A stretch of 64,000 nt of DNA from Thalassolituus sp006212115 (GTDB taxonomy: Bacteria > Pseudomonadota > Gammaproteobacteria > Pseudomonadales > Oceanobacteraceae), in assembly GCF_040372045.1 (NCBI RefSeq), contig NZ_BAABWH010000003.1; one strand, given 5' to 3'. This document shows positions 51,074 to 59,580 of the stretch, piece by piece; the first letter of the stretch is position 1, and each line of letters begins with the position of its first letter. The notes beneath the pieces were generated by a model. It made no database searches, had not been told where the DNA came from, and worked only from the letters and a program-made list of their open reading frames with translations. Position numbers and translations under genes: made by a program.

Positions 51074-53269
51074 TCAGAAGTCCCAGCGAACCGCGGCTTT
51101 GACCGTCAGTGGCTGGCTTGGGCGAGCACCGAACGGACGGCGAGACACAATCACTTGCTGGTCAGTGAGGTTTTCACCAATCAGGCGTGCTTGAAGGGTA
51201 TTGGTCGCCTGCCAGGCAAGGCTGAGATCGAACAGGGTGTGCGCACGCGTGCTGTTGTCGTCGGCGTAGCTACCCTGACCAGGGACTTCTCGTGCGGTGC
51301 CCGTATGGCGAACGGCGCCGATGATGTTCCAACGGTCAAACTCGACACCCGAGCTGATGCGTGCCTGGTGCTTTGGCAGATACGGCAGTTCATCGCCAGC
51401 GTCGACAACGCCCCATTGCGAGAAGCCAGACTGAAAGCTGCTCTGGAAGGCAGATTCTGTGTGGGTGTATACCACTTCAATCGGGAAACGATAGCGGTCC
51501 CAGTTTACGGCGTGGTTCAGAGTGAACTCCATGCCCGCGACCTGTACTTTGCCGCCATTGAATTCATCACCGACAGTACAGCCGCTATCCGAAGCGCGAC
51601 AGCGACCAATCAGGTTGGAGTAATCGCTGAAAAAACCGATGGCATCGGCACTCAGTTCGCCTTTGCGGTAACGAACGCCATATTCGTAGTTGATGCTTTC
51701 CTCCGGCGAAACGGAGTCATCGGAGGCAGGGCCTGCAGGAGAGAAGCCTTTATACACGCCGGCCAATACGCCCAGCTCAGGAGTGAGCTGGTAGTAGGCG
51801 CCCGCGCCCGGTGCAAGAATACTCTGTGAACGGGTAGTGCGAGTGTCGGTCAGTTTATTAGTGACCTCACCGTCAATGGTTTCGTAGCGAACGCCGAGGT
51901 TGATGGCCCAGTCATCGATGATCATTTCGTCATTAATGAAAACAGCAATCGCGTCTGAGCTAGCCTCGTTCAGAGTTTTGGGGTCGCGATCATCCACGCC
52001 GTCAAACTCCAGTGTGCCATTTACCATGTGATAGCCTTTCTGGGTGTGGTGACGCTCGACGTAGTCGTGATGGTAACGAACACCAGCGCGCAAAGTGTGC
52101 TCTATGTCGCCGGTGTAGGTCAGGTATTCGCCACTGAGCGAGACTCCGTGAGAACCATACGTCCGGTCATTATTAGTCACATCGATGGTGACATCCTGGC
52201 TGTTCGCCTCGGCAATATCGCCGCGCAGCGCAGACATCTCAGTGACAAAAATATCGGGGTTAGCGAGGACATCCTGCGCAGATACACCATCGATGAAGCC
52301 ATCAAACTTGTTCCATGAGCGGTTGAACGTCTGCTGATACACCTTGGTGGACAGGCTGAACGTCGGTGACAGCTCAATATCGTGTAAGAAGTGCACTTGC
52401 GTGTGATCGGAGTTGAACTGATCCAGCTGGCTGGCAGCGTAACGACGATTTGGTGTTGCTTTAAAATCATCGTCCGTCAGGCCCAAATAGGTCTCGTCAG
52501 AGGTTTCATCGGCATAGCCAAGTTTCAGTGTGGCACGCTGCACATACTCGGCGGATGGGTGGCTTTCCCACTGCAGTTTGGCATTGACGTCATTGCGGAC
52601 GAAGCCGGTGTCGTCGCCGTTATCCAGTTCCTTAAAACCTTCCGCGCCGTAGCTCATCAGATCCAGATGGTAACCCCACTGACCGCCTAAACTGTCGGGC
52701 GTGTCGCCCAGCTGAACGCGGCCTTTATAGTAATTATCGCTACCATAGGTCAGGTCAAGACTGCCTTCTGCCTCGTAAGGCGCTGGTCGAGTGATCATGT
52801 TAATGGCGCCGCCGATGGTGTGCGGGCCGTGTTGAATGGCCGCTGGGCCCTTGACTACCTCGACATTCTGCATGCGGTTAACATTAGGAATGTAGTAAGC
52901 CGCCGGAGCGGTGTACGGCGCAGGAGAAATCAGGACGCCGTCTTCCATTAAGGTGATTTTCTGGCTGCGATCCGAGGTGACGCCACGAATACCTATGTTG
53001 GGGCGAAGACCATAGCCATCCTCATAGCGAATGTAGACGCCCGGTGTACGGGTGAGCAGATCGTTGAGGTCGGTGCTGTCGAACTCAGAAATCATCGCCT
53101 CATCGATGCGGGTCGCCGATCCTGCAAGCGTGGACAGGTCTTCATCGGTGCCAATGATCGTCACCGTATTGAGTTCAGTGTCTTTGGTGGTGTCTGCCAG
53201 AGAGTGACCCGAGCAGACCAGGCCCAAGCCAATTAGTACGGATGTTGAAATACGTTGGTTGATAAACAT
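51074..53269 (-). CDS. TonB-dependent outer-membrane receptor (FecA-like)
   Basis: The 731-residue receptor has a signal peptide (after GHSLA, residue 25), a TonB-box-like TVTIIG, a plug domain (IGIRGVTSDRSQKITLMEDGV, VEVVKGPAAIQHGPHTIGGAIN) and a 22-strand barrel ending VRWDF with C-terminal Phe. There is no N-terminal signalling domain. The plug is of the Fe(III)-dicitrate type. It follows the imelysin gene after 9 bases. Together with imelysin and DUF4856 it likely imports an iron compound, but other metals or ligands are possible. Confidence 0.92.
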   Translation of the reverse strand: MFINQRISTSVLIGLGLVCSGHSLADTTKDTELNTVTIIGTDEDLSTLAGSATRIDEAMISEFDSTDLNDLLTRTPGVYIRYEDGYGLRPNIGIRGVTSDRSQKITLMEDGVLISPAPYTAPAAYYIPNVNRMQNVEVVKGPAAIQHGPHTIGGAINMITRPAPYEAEGSLDLTYGSDNYYKGRVQLGDTPDSLGGQWGYHLDLMSYGAEGFKELDNGDDTGFVRNDVNAKLQWESHPSAEYVQRATLKLGYADETSDETYLGLTDDDFKATPNRRYAASQLDQFNSDHTQVHFLHDIELSPTFSLSTKVYQQTFNRSWNKFDGFIDGVSAQDVLANPDIFVTEMSALRGDIAEANSQDVTIDVTNNDRTYGSHGVSLSGEYLTYTGDIEHTLRAGVRYHHDYVERHHTQKGYHMVNGTLEFDGVDDRDPKTLNEASSDAIAVFINDEMIIDDWAINLGVRYETIDGEVTNKLTDTRTTRSQSILAPGAGAYYQLTPELGVLAGVYKGFSPAGPASDDSVSPEESINYEYGVRYRKGELSADAIGFFSDYSNLIGRCRASDSGCTVGDEFNGGKVQVAGMEFTLNHAVNWDRYRFPIEVVYTHTESAFQSSFQSGFSQWGVVDAGDELPYLPKHQARISSGVEFDRWNIIGAVRHTGTAREVPGQGSYADDNSTRAHTLFDLSLAWQATNTLQARLIGENLTDQQVIVSRRPFGARPSQPLTVKAAVRWDF

Positions 53270-53278
53270 GTCAGGCTC

Positions 53279-54502
53279 TTAGTCGTTATCAGATTGGCTA
53301 CGAACTGGCAGATCCAGGTCAACGGCAGCAATAAAATCAATGCGTAAGCGATCGGTGATGCGTTTTAGCAGTCCGTAGAGGCTGCACATGGGTACTGAGC
53401 CTGCATCCGGATTAGCAGCGCTGTTTGTACAGCCAGTTTCATCGCCTGATTCGAGTTGCGCGTCTGCTGCTGTATGGAGAGAGGTATCCATGCCGTCGAT
53501 AAAAGAGACTGCGGCATTAATATCTGTCTTCAGGCTTTCAATGATCCCTGAGTTGGCAAAGTCTGTTGTCGCAATCACATCGTCAAACCCTAGTCCGTCG
53601 CCACCTTCAAGTAAGCGGCTCAGTGTTGTCAGGTTAATGCGTACGTTCTGCAGCGATGTTTCGCTGTATGGAGATTCAACATCCTCAGGACAGGCAGCAT
53701 CTTCACAGCCACCATTGATGATGCTAGTCGGAACACCAATCTTGGTATCTTTTACCAGTTCTTCGATATAAAAGAGTGCATCAGAGAGGGCGCTCAGGCT
53801 TTCTGGGGTATTAGCTGGATTCAGGTAGTCGCTGCGATACGCCTGCCAGCGGATGCTCAATTTCTCTGCTTGGGTTTGCAGATCATCTGCAAGCAGCAGG
53901 GCATAGTCGCAACGCTGTTGTTTGCGAGTGGCGTCGTCCAGTGCGTTCCAGGTCTGTGTGGATTCAGTGGTGTCAGGACAGCTGTGGTCGAGGTCGTCGT
54001 TGAACAGCAGGTACTCGATGGCATCGAGGCCGCGAGCGCTGTCGCGACGGCTATTCATGCTGAAATCGGTTTGTGCGGCTGCAATAACGCCTTGGTCTAC
54101 TGCGCAGGCGTTGTGCTGGAAAATACTGCCGTAGGAAAGAATTCGGTTGCGTATAACTGATTCATTCTCTGCTAGCGGACCAAGAATCATAAGCTCATTG
54201 ATCTGCCAGGTGTTCATGAGTGATCGCCACTCGCTCTGTGCAGAGGAAAGGTAGGTGTCTTCGTCAGAGCTACCGATGGCTTCGCAGTAATCATCCAGGG
54301 CGGAGTTGGTTGCGAATAGGGCGGATTGCTCGCTGAAATCGTCTGCAGCAGGAATGATTATGTTATCTGTGTAGTTTGCCAGCATGGAAGTGAATGGAAA
54401 ATCATCCAGTGTGTTTGCTGAACCGTCATTCTGACCGACGCAAGCGGTCAGTGCGACAGAGGTAGCAGCAATCAGCGCTTTGAATGAAGTTCGACGAAGC
54501 AT
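53279..54502 (-). CDS. Imelysin family lipoprotein
   Basis: The 407-residue protein has a lipobox (ALTAC, Cys21) and the helical imelysin fold: WQINELMILGPLAENESVIRNRI, ARGLDAIEYLLFNDD and later ALFYIEELVKDTKIGVP. Imelysin-like proteins (M75, ICMP and EfeO relatives) are periplasmic or surface proteins linked to iron uptake; protease activity is doubtful. The start ATG 54502 follows GGAG. A 21-bp dyad lies directly upstream, and the receptor gene follows 9 bases after the stop. Confidence 0.88.
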   Translation of the reverse strand: MLRRTSFKALIAATSVALTACVGQNDGSANTLDDFPFTSMLANYTDNIIIPAADDFSEQSALFATNSALDDYCEAIGSSDEDTYLSSAQSEWRSLMNTWQINELMILGPLAENESVIRNRILSYGSIFQHNACAVDQGVIAAAQTDFSMNSRRDSARGLDAIEYLLFNDDLDHSCPDTTESTQTWNALDDATRKQQRCDYALLLADDLQTQAEKLSIRWQAYRSDYLNPANTPESLSALSDALFYIEELVKDTKIGVPTSIINGGCEDAACPEDVESPYSETSLQNVRINLTTLSRLLEGGDGLGFDDVIATTDFANSGIIESLKTDINAAVSFIDGMDTSLHTAADAQLESGDETGCTNSAANPDAGSVPMCSLYGLLKRITDRLRIDFIAAVDLDLPVRSQSDND

Positions 54503-54524
54503 AACATTCTCCGGTATATACGAA

Positions 54525-54545
54525 TTGTAATGACTATTATTACAA
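54525..54545 (-). promoter_or_regulatory. 21-bp dyad upstream of the imelysin gene, candidate Fur box
   Basis: TTGTAAT (54525-54531) and ATTACAA (54539-54545) are perfect 7-bp arms around a 7-base centre. On the minus strand the core AATAATAGTCATTA matches 12 of 14 positions of the central Fur consensus AATGATAATCATTA. It ends 23 bases before the start codon. TATATA at 54515-54520 may be the -10. Confidence 0.6.
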
Positions 54546-54553
54546 AAATCGGA

Positions 54554-54583
54554 AACAAAAACGCCCGCAATTAAGCGGGCGTT
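54554..54583 (-). terminator. Rho-independent terminator of the DUF4856 gene
   Basis: On the minus strand AACGCCCGC, TTAATT, GCGGGCGTT is followed by TTTGTTT. It separates the DUF4856 gene from the imelysin-receptor transcript. Confidence 0.88.
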
Positions 54584-54610
54584 CGTCTTTTTTACTACTT
54601 TTTTCGATGC

Positions 54611-56038
54611 TTACCAGTTAGCGGCATTGCTGTCGTCAAAGTCGTAAGCGTCACGAAGTAGGTCGCGAGCTTCCAGTAGATCAGTCTTGTACTGAGAAAC
54701 ACCGCCAGTGAAGGCAACACCTGCCTGGGTGCCGTCGGCCAGGACAGGCGCATCACCCATCAGGCTCAGGACGTCTTTTAAGTCGTCCAGGGTCGCAGCG
54801 TCTGCACGGAAAGGAGACAGTGGGTTGAATTGCAGGCCCAATGCGAAGCCTTTCATCTCACCCCAGTGTTTTGCCAGGTCGGTGAAGTTAGCTACGTCGG
54901 CAAACTTGGTGCCGTCAAAGTTGTCCATATCAGCAATGGTGTCGTTGATGTAGTGGACGACCGTAGCGGCAATGCATTTTTCCCACGTTACTGCAGCGAT
55001 TTCGATTTGCTCCTCGAGAAGGGTCGCCATCTCTTCGGTCAGCTCTCCATCGGCGGATGCTTTCGCAACGATAGCTCGGCCGTTCAGGAATGCGTCAAAC
55101 GCTTCTTTTGTGAAATCAGTTTCTACGGTTGCGCCTCGGTCACGCTTTGCGCAGTTAGCTGAGTTGCCAAAAATAACTTCGCTGGTCAGGTCCAGAGTGC
55201 CTCCGCCGTCAGCGTCGTTGTAGCCCTGAAACTCTGGGCGACCACCTTTGATTGCAATTTCGTCATCAGTGAAGTCATTGAAGTTGCGTGTTGCACCGAA
55301 GTAGCCAAACGCTTCATCCCATTTGTGTTCTGCGGCGGTGTATGTCTTGCCATCAACAACAGTCAGGTTGGCAGCGTCTGCGAAATCAGTCTGTAGGTAG
55401 TCGGCTGTCCCCTGTGAGAAGGTGACTGCACCGAGTAAGAATTTCTGGATCAGCTGGACGTAGTCGAGGCCGTGTTCGCTCACGTAAGCGGTAGTTACAG
55501 AGGCTGCATCGTCTTCTGTTGTTTCGATAGTAAATTCAGTGTCTGCTGTTGCTACCAAGTCCGCAAAGTACTGATCAACAAGATCTGTCGGGGTTTCGAC
55601 ATCGCCCCAGCCGAAGAACCCACCATTAAGGATGTGTTCTTCTTTGTCTTGACCGGCAATCTTACTTACTAAGTCTTTGCCAGAAGAAATGGAGTTGTAT
55701 GTGGTTTGCTCCAGAGTCTGGCCGCCGATAGAGAAGTTGTGCGGGTTGTCGCCATTCTCGTCACTATTGAAGCGGAAGTAGTAGTCAAAGTCTTCAGTGG
55801 CTGAAGAGTCGGTTACTGCCGCGGTAGCCGCTTTTAAATCAGAAATAAGAATGTGTCGTGCGGTTTGGCCGGAGTAGCTAACAGTGCTTTCGTCGTCAGC
55901 GTTAACGAAAGTGTAAGTGGTTGGAGCTTCAATAGTAGCGGCATTGTCGGAGCTGCTACTGCCAGAGTCGCCGCCGCAGCCTACCAGCGTTGCAGTTAAT
56001 GTAGCTACAGTTAATGCGCTAAGTCTTGAAATAGTCAT
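54611..56038 (-). CDS. DUF4856 family lipoprotein
   Basis: The 475-residue protein has a lipobox (LVGC, Cys21), a Gly/Ser spacer (GGDSGSSSSD) and then a helical, acidic domain of the DUF4856 type (TYNSISSGKDLVSKIAGQDKEEHIL, AEHKWDEAFGYFGATRNF, LQFNPLSPF). Such proteins commonly neighbour imelysin and TonB receptors, so a metal-scavenging surface role is likely; no biochemical function is known to me. It has its own promoter (TTGACA and TACACT) and its own terminator. Confidence 0.85.
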   Translation of the reverse strand: MTISRLSALTVATLTATLVGCGGDSGSSSSDNAATIEAPTTYTFVNADDESTVSYSGQTARHILISDLKAATAAVTDSSATEDFDYYFRFNSDENGDNPHNFSIGGQTLEQTTYNSISSGKDLVSKIAGQDKEEHILNGGFFGWGDVETPTDLVDQYFADLVATADTEFTIETTEDDAASVTTAYVSEHGLDYVQLIQKFLLGAVTFSQGTADYLQTDFADAANLTVVDGKTYTAAEHKWDEAFGYFGATRNFNDFTDDEIAIKGGRPEFQGYNDADGGGTLDLTSEVIFGNSANCAKRDRGATVETDFTKEAFDAFLNGRAIVAKASADGELTEEMATLLEEQIEIAAVTWEKCIAATVVHYINDTIADMDNFDGTKFADVANFTDLAKHWGEMKGFALGLQFNPLSPFRADAATLDDLKDVLSLMGDAPVLADGTQAGVAFTGGVSQYKTDLLEARDLLRDAYDFDDSNAANW

Positions 56039-56071
56039 CGTTATCCCTTCATCGTTTTTCGGTTTGCTCGC

Positions 56072-56099
56072 AGTGTAATGTTATGAAATTTAATGTCAA
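56072..56099 (-). promoter_or_regulatory. Predicted promoter of the DUF4856 gene
   Basis: Read on the minus strand, TTGACA (56094-56099) and TACACT (56072-56077) are separated by 16 bases. The start codon lies 33 bases past the -10. An imperfect dyad (ATAC-nnn-TGCA-nnn-GTAT, 56099-56116) overlaps the region just upstream of the -35 and may be a regulator site. Confidence 0.6.
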
Positions 56100-56121
56100 T
56101 ACTAATGCAAATGTATCTTAT

Positions 56122-56232
56122 TTGTGTACACGTTAAATTTGGCTGTTTGTATACAATATTTGCACTTTGTTTGTTGAAAGGTGGCGGTGAACCCGTAAAA
56201 TACCCATACCTCATCCTTAAATTGTCGACAAT
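56122..56232 (+). promoter_or_regulatory. Three operator-like palindromes ahead of the GntR gene
   Basis: GTGTACAC (56124-56131), TTGTATACAA (56147-56156) and ATTGTCGACAAT (56221-56232) share the TTGT-n-ACAA form typical of FadR/VanR-type GntR operators. The last one ends 2 bases before the ATG of the regulator, leaving no room for a ribosome site downstream of it. Autoregulation is the simplest reading. Confidence 0.6.
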
Positions 56233-56234
56233 CA

Positions 56235-56894
56235 ATGGCTGAACCCCAGACTCTTGCCGAAAAAGTATTCTCCGAGCTCTCTACCGCTATCGTGCGTGGG
56301 GAACTAGCTCCGGGTGAAAAGCTGTCGGAGCAAGCACTGGTGACGCGCTACGGCGGCAGTCGAGCACCTATTCGAGAAGCAATTCAAAAGTTAGAGGCTC
56401 GCAATCTTGTTGTTCGTGTTCCTCATGCGGGCGCTCGAGTGGTGTCTTTGTCGCTTGAAGAGTTGCGGGATATTTACGAAGTCCGTCTTGAGCTGGAAAG
56501 TATGGCCTGTCGTCTGGCCGCTGAGCGTATGACGGATGAAGAGGTGGCCGACCTTGAGTCGTTGCTGGCTGAACATGCCCGCTCGATTGAGGCCGACCAA
56601 GGCCTCAGTTATTACCAGAAATCCGGCAATCTCGACTTTCACTACCGCATTATTGAAGGCAGCAAGAATGGCCGCTTGCATCAGATGTTGTGTAGCGATC
56701 TTTACCACATCATTCGTATGTATCGTTACCGCACCAGTACCAGTACCGAGCGGCCACTGCTTGCACTAAAAGAACATCAGCGAATCGTAGAGGCGATCAG
56801 AGGTCGCGATCCACAGCTCGCCGAATTACTCATGAGGCGTCATATTCAGGCGTCTTTGACTAACCTTGAAACGCGTCTGGCTCACGAGGCCTGA
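56235..56894 (+). CDS. GntR family (FadR/FCD) regulator of the methylcitrate operon
   Basis: The 219-residue protein has an N-terminal winged helix (AEKVFSELSTAIVRGELAPGEKLSE, GGSRAPIREAIQKLEARNL) and a C-terminal FCD ligand domain (LRDIYEVRLELESMACRLAAERM, with the metal-binding His in GNLDFHYRII). It lies 30 bases upstream of prpB in the same direction, the usual place of the prp regulator in pseudomonads. The likely ligand is 2-methylcitrate or a related acid. The start is unusual because no Shine-Dalgarno motif precedes ATG 56235. Confidence 0.92.
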   Translation: MAEPQTLAEKVFSELSTAIVRGELAPGEKLSEQALVTRYGGSRAPIREAIQKLEARNLVVRVPHAGARVVSLSLEELRDIYEVRLELESMACRLAAERMTDEEVADLESLLAEHARSIEADQGLSYYQKSGNLDFHYRIIEGSKNGRLHQMLCSDLYHIIRMYRYRTSTSTERPLLALKEHQRIVEAIRGRDPQLAELLMRRHIQASLTNLETRLAHEA

Positions 56895-56924
56895 CGACAA
56901 TTCACTTGGCACAGGAGACCCAAT

Positions 56925-57803
56925 ATGACCCCAGGCCAGAAGTTCCGTAAGGCGCTTGAAGACAACAAGCCGCTGCAGATTGTAGGTACCATCAATGCGT
57001 ACGCCGCAATGATGGCTGAAAAGATTGGCCATCAGGCGATCTATCTTTCCGGTGGTGGTGTTGCAAACGCCTCTTACGGTCTGCCAGATCTCGGCATGAC
57101 GTCACTGAACGACGTTGTTGAAGATGTGCGTCGTATTACGTCTGCAAGCTCGCTGCCGCTGCTGGTTGATATCGACACCGGTTGGGGTGGTGCATTCAAC
57201 ATTGCTCGCACCATCAAAGAGATGGAAAAGGCTGGTGCTGCCGCTGTTCATATCGAAGATCAGGTGGCTCAGAAGCGTTGTGGTCACCGTCCGAACAAAG
57301 AAATCGTTTCTAAAGAAGAAATGGTTGACCGTATCAAAGCGGCTGTAGACGCTCGTACTGATCCGGATTTCTTCATCATGGCGCGTACTGATGCGTTCGC
57401 TCAGGAAGGTCTGGAAGCCGCGATCGACCGTGCTAAGGCGTGTGTTGAAGCTGGCGCTGACGGCATCTTCGCTGAAGCTGTAAAAACTGAAGAACACTAC
57501 CGCGCATTCGCTGAAGCGCTGGATGTGCCGATTCTGGCGAACATCACTGAATTTGGTCAGACCGAACTGTGGAGCCGCGAGCAGCTGGGCGAATGGGGTG
57601 CCGCTATGGTGCTGTACCCGCTGAGTGCATTCCGTGCGATGAACAAAGCTGCTGAAACGGTTTATAAAAGCCTGCTTGAAGAAGGCCATCAGCGTAAGGT
57701 TGTCGACATTATGCAGACCCGTATGGAGCTGTACGATTACCTGAACTACCACGATTTCGAACAGAAGCTCGATGCGCTATTTGAAGAAGGTAAGAATAAG
57801 TAA
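56925..57803 (+). CDS. prpB: Methylisocitrate lyase
   Basis: PrpB splits 2-methylisocitrate into pyruvate and succinate, the last step of the methylcitrate cycle for propionate. The 292-residue enzyme has the motifs YLSGGGVANASYGLPD, the catalytic KRCGHR and DVPILANITEFGQTELWS. The start follows an excellent AGGAG. The next gene, prpC, is 267 bases away; that gap holds AT-rich sequence and weak dyads but nothing I can call. Confidence 0.97.
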   Translation: MTPGQKFRKALEDNKPLQIVGTINAYAAMMAEKIGHQAIYLSGGGVANASYGLPDLGMTSLNDVVEDVRRITSASSLPLLVDIDTGWGGAFNIARTIKEMEKAGAAAVHIEDQVAQKRCGHRPNKEIVSKEEMVDRIKAAVDARTDPDFFIMARTDAFAQEGLEAAIDRAKACVEAGADGIFAEAVKTEEHYRAFAEALDVPILANITEFGQTELWSREQLGEWGAAMVLYPLSAFRAMNKAAETVYKSLLEEGHQRKVVDIMQTRMELYDYLNYHDFEQKLDALFEEGKNK

Positions 57804-58070
57804 GTCATTGTAGGTGGGCGCCAAAGGTGCTCGCTTATGGTTCTGGGGCAGGTACTTATGCCTCAATTTGTCTTTCTAAATTAGTTTAAAGTGTGTATCT
57901 AAGTGATTGTTTTATATAGGTAACACTTATTTTAATGAATGAGCGTTTGCGAAGAAGGTGGCGCACGGCGAAGCTCGATGAAAAAGCGGAGCTTACTGTT
58001 GCTAAGTGAGTATTTTCAGAGAGCTTCAACACAGCGAAACCGATGCAGCTAGCTCAACAGGAGTTAAAAC

Positions 58071-59192
58071 ATGGCTAAAGAATTAAGTGGTGCGGGCCTA
58101 CGCGGCCAGGTCGCCGGTAAAACTGCTCTGTCGACCGTAGGTAAATCAGGTTCTGGCCTGACTTATCGTGGCTACGATGTTAAAGACCTTGCTGCAAACT
58201 GCGAGTTTGAAGAAGTAGCGTACCTGATCCTGAAAGGCGAGCTGCCAAACCAGGCTGAACTGGATGCATACAAGAGCAAGCTGAAAGCAATGCGTGGCCT
58301 GCCGCAGGCGCTGAAAGAAGTGCTTGAGCGCATCCCAGCGTCTGCTCATCCAATGGATGTGATGCGTACTGGTTGTTCCATGCTGGGTAACCTGGAAACC
58401 GAAGAAAGCTTCGACGAGCAGCAGGAAGCGACTGATCGCATGCTGGCTGTCTTCCCTGGCATGATCAACTACTGGTACAACTTCTCTCACAATGACAAGC
58501 GCATTGATGAGAATACCGATGCTGTTTCTATTGCCGAGCAGTTCCTGTGGACTCTACATGGCGAGAAGCCGTCTGAACTGCACGTTCAGGTGATGCAGGC
58601 CTCTTTGATTCTGTACGCAGAGCACGAGTTCAACGCATCTACCTTCACTGCACGCGTATGTGCATCAACGCTGAGCGACATGCACTCCTGTATCACCGGG
58701 GCTATTGGTTCTCTGCGTGGTCCACTGCACGGTGGCGCGAACGAAGCAGCGATGGAACTGATCGAGGGCATGGATAACCCTGAGCATGCTGAAGAAAGCA
58801 TCATGGGCATGCTGGCGCGCAAAGATAAGATCATGGGCTTCGGTCACGCGATCTACCGCGAATCTGATCCACGCAACGCTGTGATCAAAGAGTGGTCTGA
58901 GAAGCTGGCGAATGAGAATGGCGATACCAACCTGTACGACATTTCTGTGCGTTGTGAAGCGGTAATGTGGCGCGAGAAGAAGCTGTTCTGTAACGCTGAC
59001 TTCTTCCACGCATCTGCGTACAACTACATGGGCATTCCAACCAAGCTGTTCACTCCGATCTTCGTATGCTCCCGTCTGACTGGCTGGGCTGCACACGTGA
59101 TGGAGCAGCGCGCTGACAACCGTATTATCCGTCCAAGCGCTGAATACACTGGTGAAGAGAACCGTGCGGTTCCGGCGATTGCTGACCGCTAA
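58071..59192 (+). CDS. prpC: 2-Methylcitrate synthase
   Basis: PrpC joins propionyl-CoA and oxaloacetate. The 373-residue protein is a type I citrate synthase of the short form: GLTYRGYDVKDLA, CITGAIGSLRGPLHGGANEAAM with the active-site His, GFGHAIYRESDPRN, and DFFHASAYNYMGIP with the catalytic Asp. The start follows CAGGAG. Position between prpB and acnD fixes the assignment over ordinary citrate synthase. Confidence 0.96.
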   Translation: MAKELSGAGLRGQVAGKTALSTVGKSGSGLTYRGYDVKDLAANCEFEEVAYLILKGELPNQAELDAYKSKLKAMRGLPQALKEVLERIPASAHPMDVMRTGCSMLGNLETEESFDEQQEATDRMLAVFPGMINYWYNFSHNDKRIDENTDAVSIAEQFLWTLHGEKPSELHVQVMQASLILYAEHEFNASTFTARVCASTLSDMHSCITGAIGSLRGPLHGGANEAAMELIEGMDNPEHAEESIMGMLARKDKIMGFGHAIYRESDPRNAVIKEWSEKLANENGDTNLYDISVRCEAVMWREKKLFCNADFFHASAYNYMGIPTKLFTPIFVCSRLTGWAAHVMEQRADNRIIRPSAEYTGEENRAVPAIADR

Positions 59193-59580
59193 GTCGCTGC
59201 TCCGCTGAAAGTTAAATGTGAGAGGCGGCTATTGCTCTCTGGCGCGCCGTGAACCCATCCCTGGGGGCTTGGGCACCACATCCATGTGGTGCACAGCCAG
59301 ATCGCAACAGTCGCTCTCACTTGAGTACTCCGAAGTCCCCGCCATATTGAGCGGCGACTTCAGCGGCCCACCCGGTGTAAGGGGTGTGGGTGAAAGCCGG
59401 TTTTCAACCCTGCATGCCAAGGTCGGTTCCGTTCCCTACGGAACCCGACACTTCCGCCATCCATGGCGGTCGGACGGCAGTCAGGCGTGAGTCTCTATGA
59501 ATGGATTCACGACGAGTTGAAAACCGGCTTTCATCCGCGCACCGAATCGAGTGCGCCAAAACCGTGATGAGAAATTGAGT
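59193..59580 (+). repeat. Structured intergenic element between prpC and acnD (cluster of hairpins)
   Basis: These 388 bases hold no convincing gene. Several hairpins share a CATCC core: GCACCACATCCATGTGGTGC (59272-59291), CCGCCATCCATGGCGG (59453-59468) and CCCATCCCTGGG (near 59253). Another stem, GTCGGTTCCGT/ACGGAACCCGAC, occupies 59421-59448. A perfect 17-bp inverted repeat, TGAAAGCCGGTTTTCAA at 59390-59406 and its complement at 59516-59532, encloses the last group. The composition looks like a dispersed bacterial repeat family, but copies elsewhere cannot be checked here. Confidence 0.7.

Noticed and set aside
50984..51829. 281-codon plus-strand frame across the hydroxylase and receptor genes
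   Set aside because: Both minus-strand genes have clear family motifs; this frame has none.
57804..58070. Possible small RNA or gene in the prpB-prpC gap
   Set aside because: Only weak dyads and AT-rich sequence; no promoter-terminator pair good enough to call.
59218..59490. 90-codon frame in the prpC-acnD gap
   Set aside because: It runs through several hairpins of a repeat element and has no coding features.
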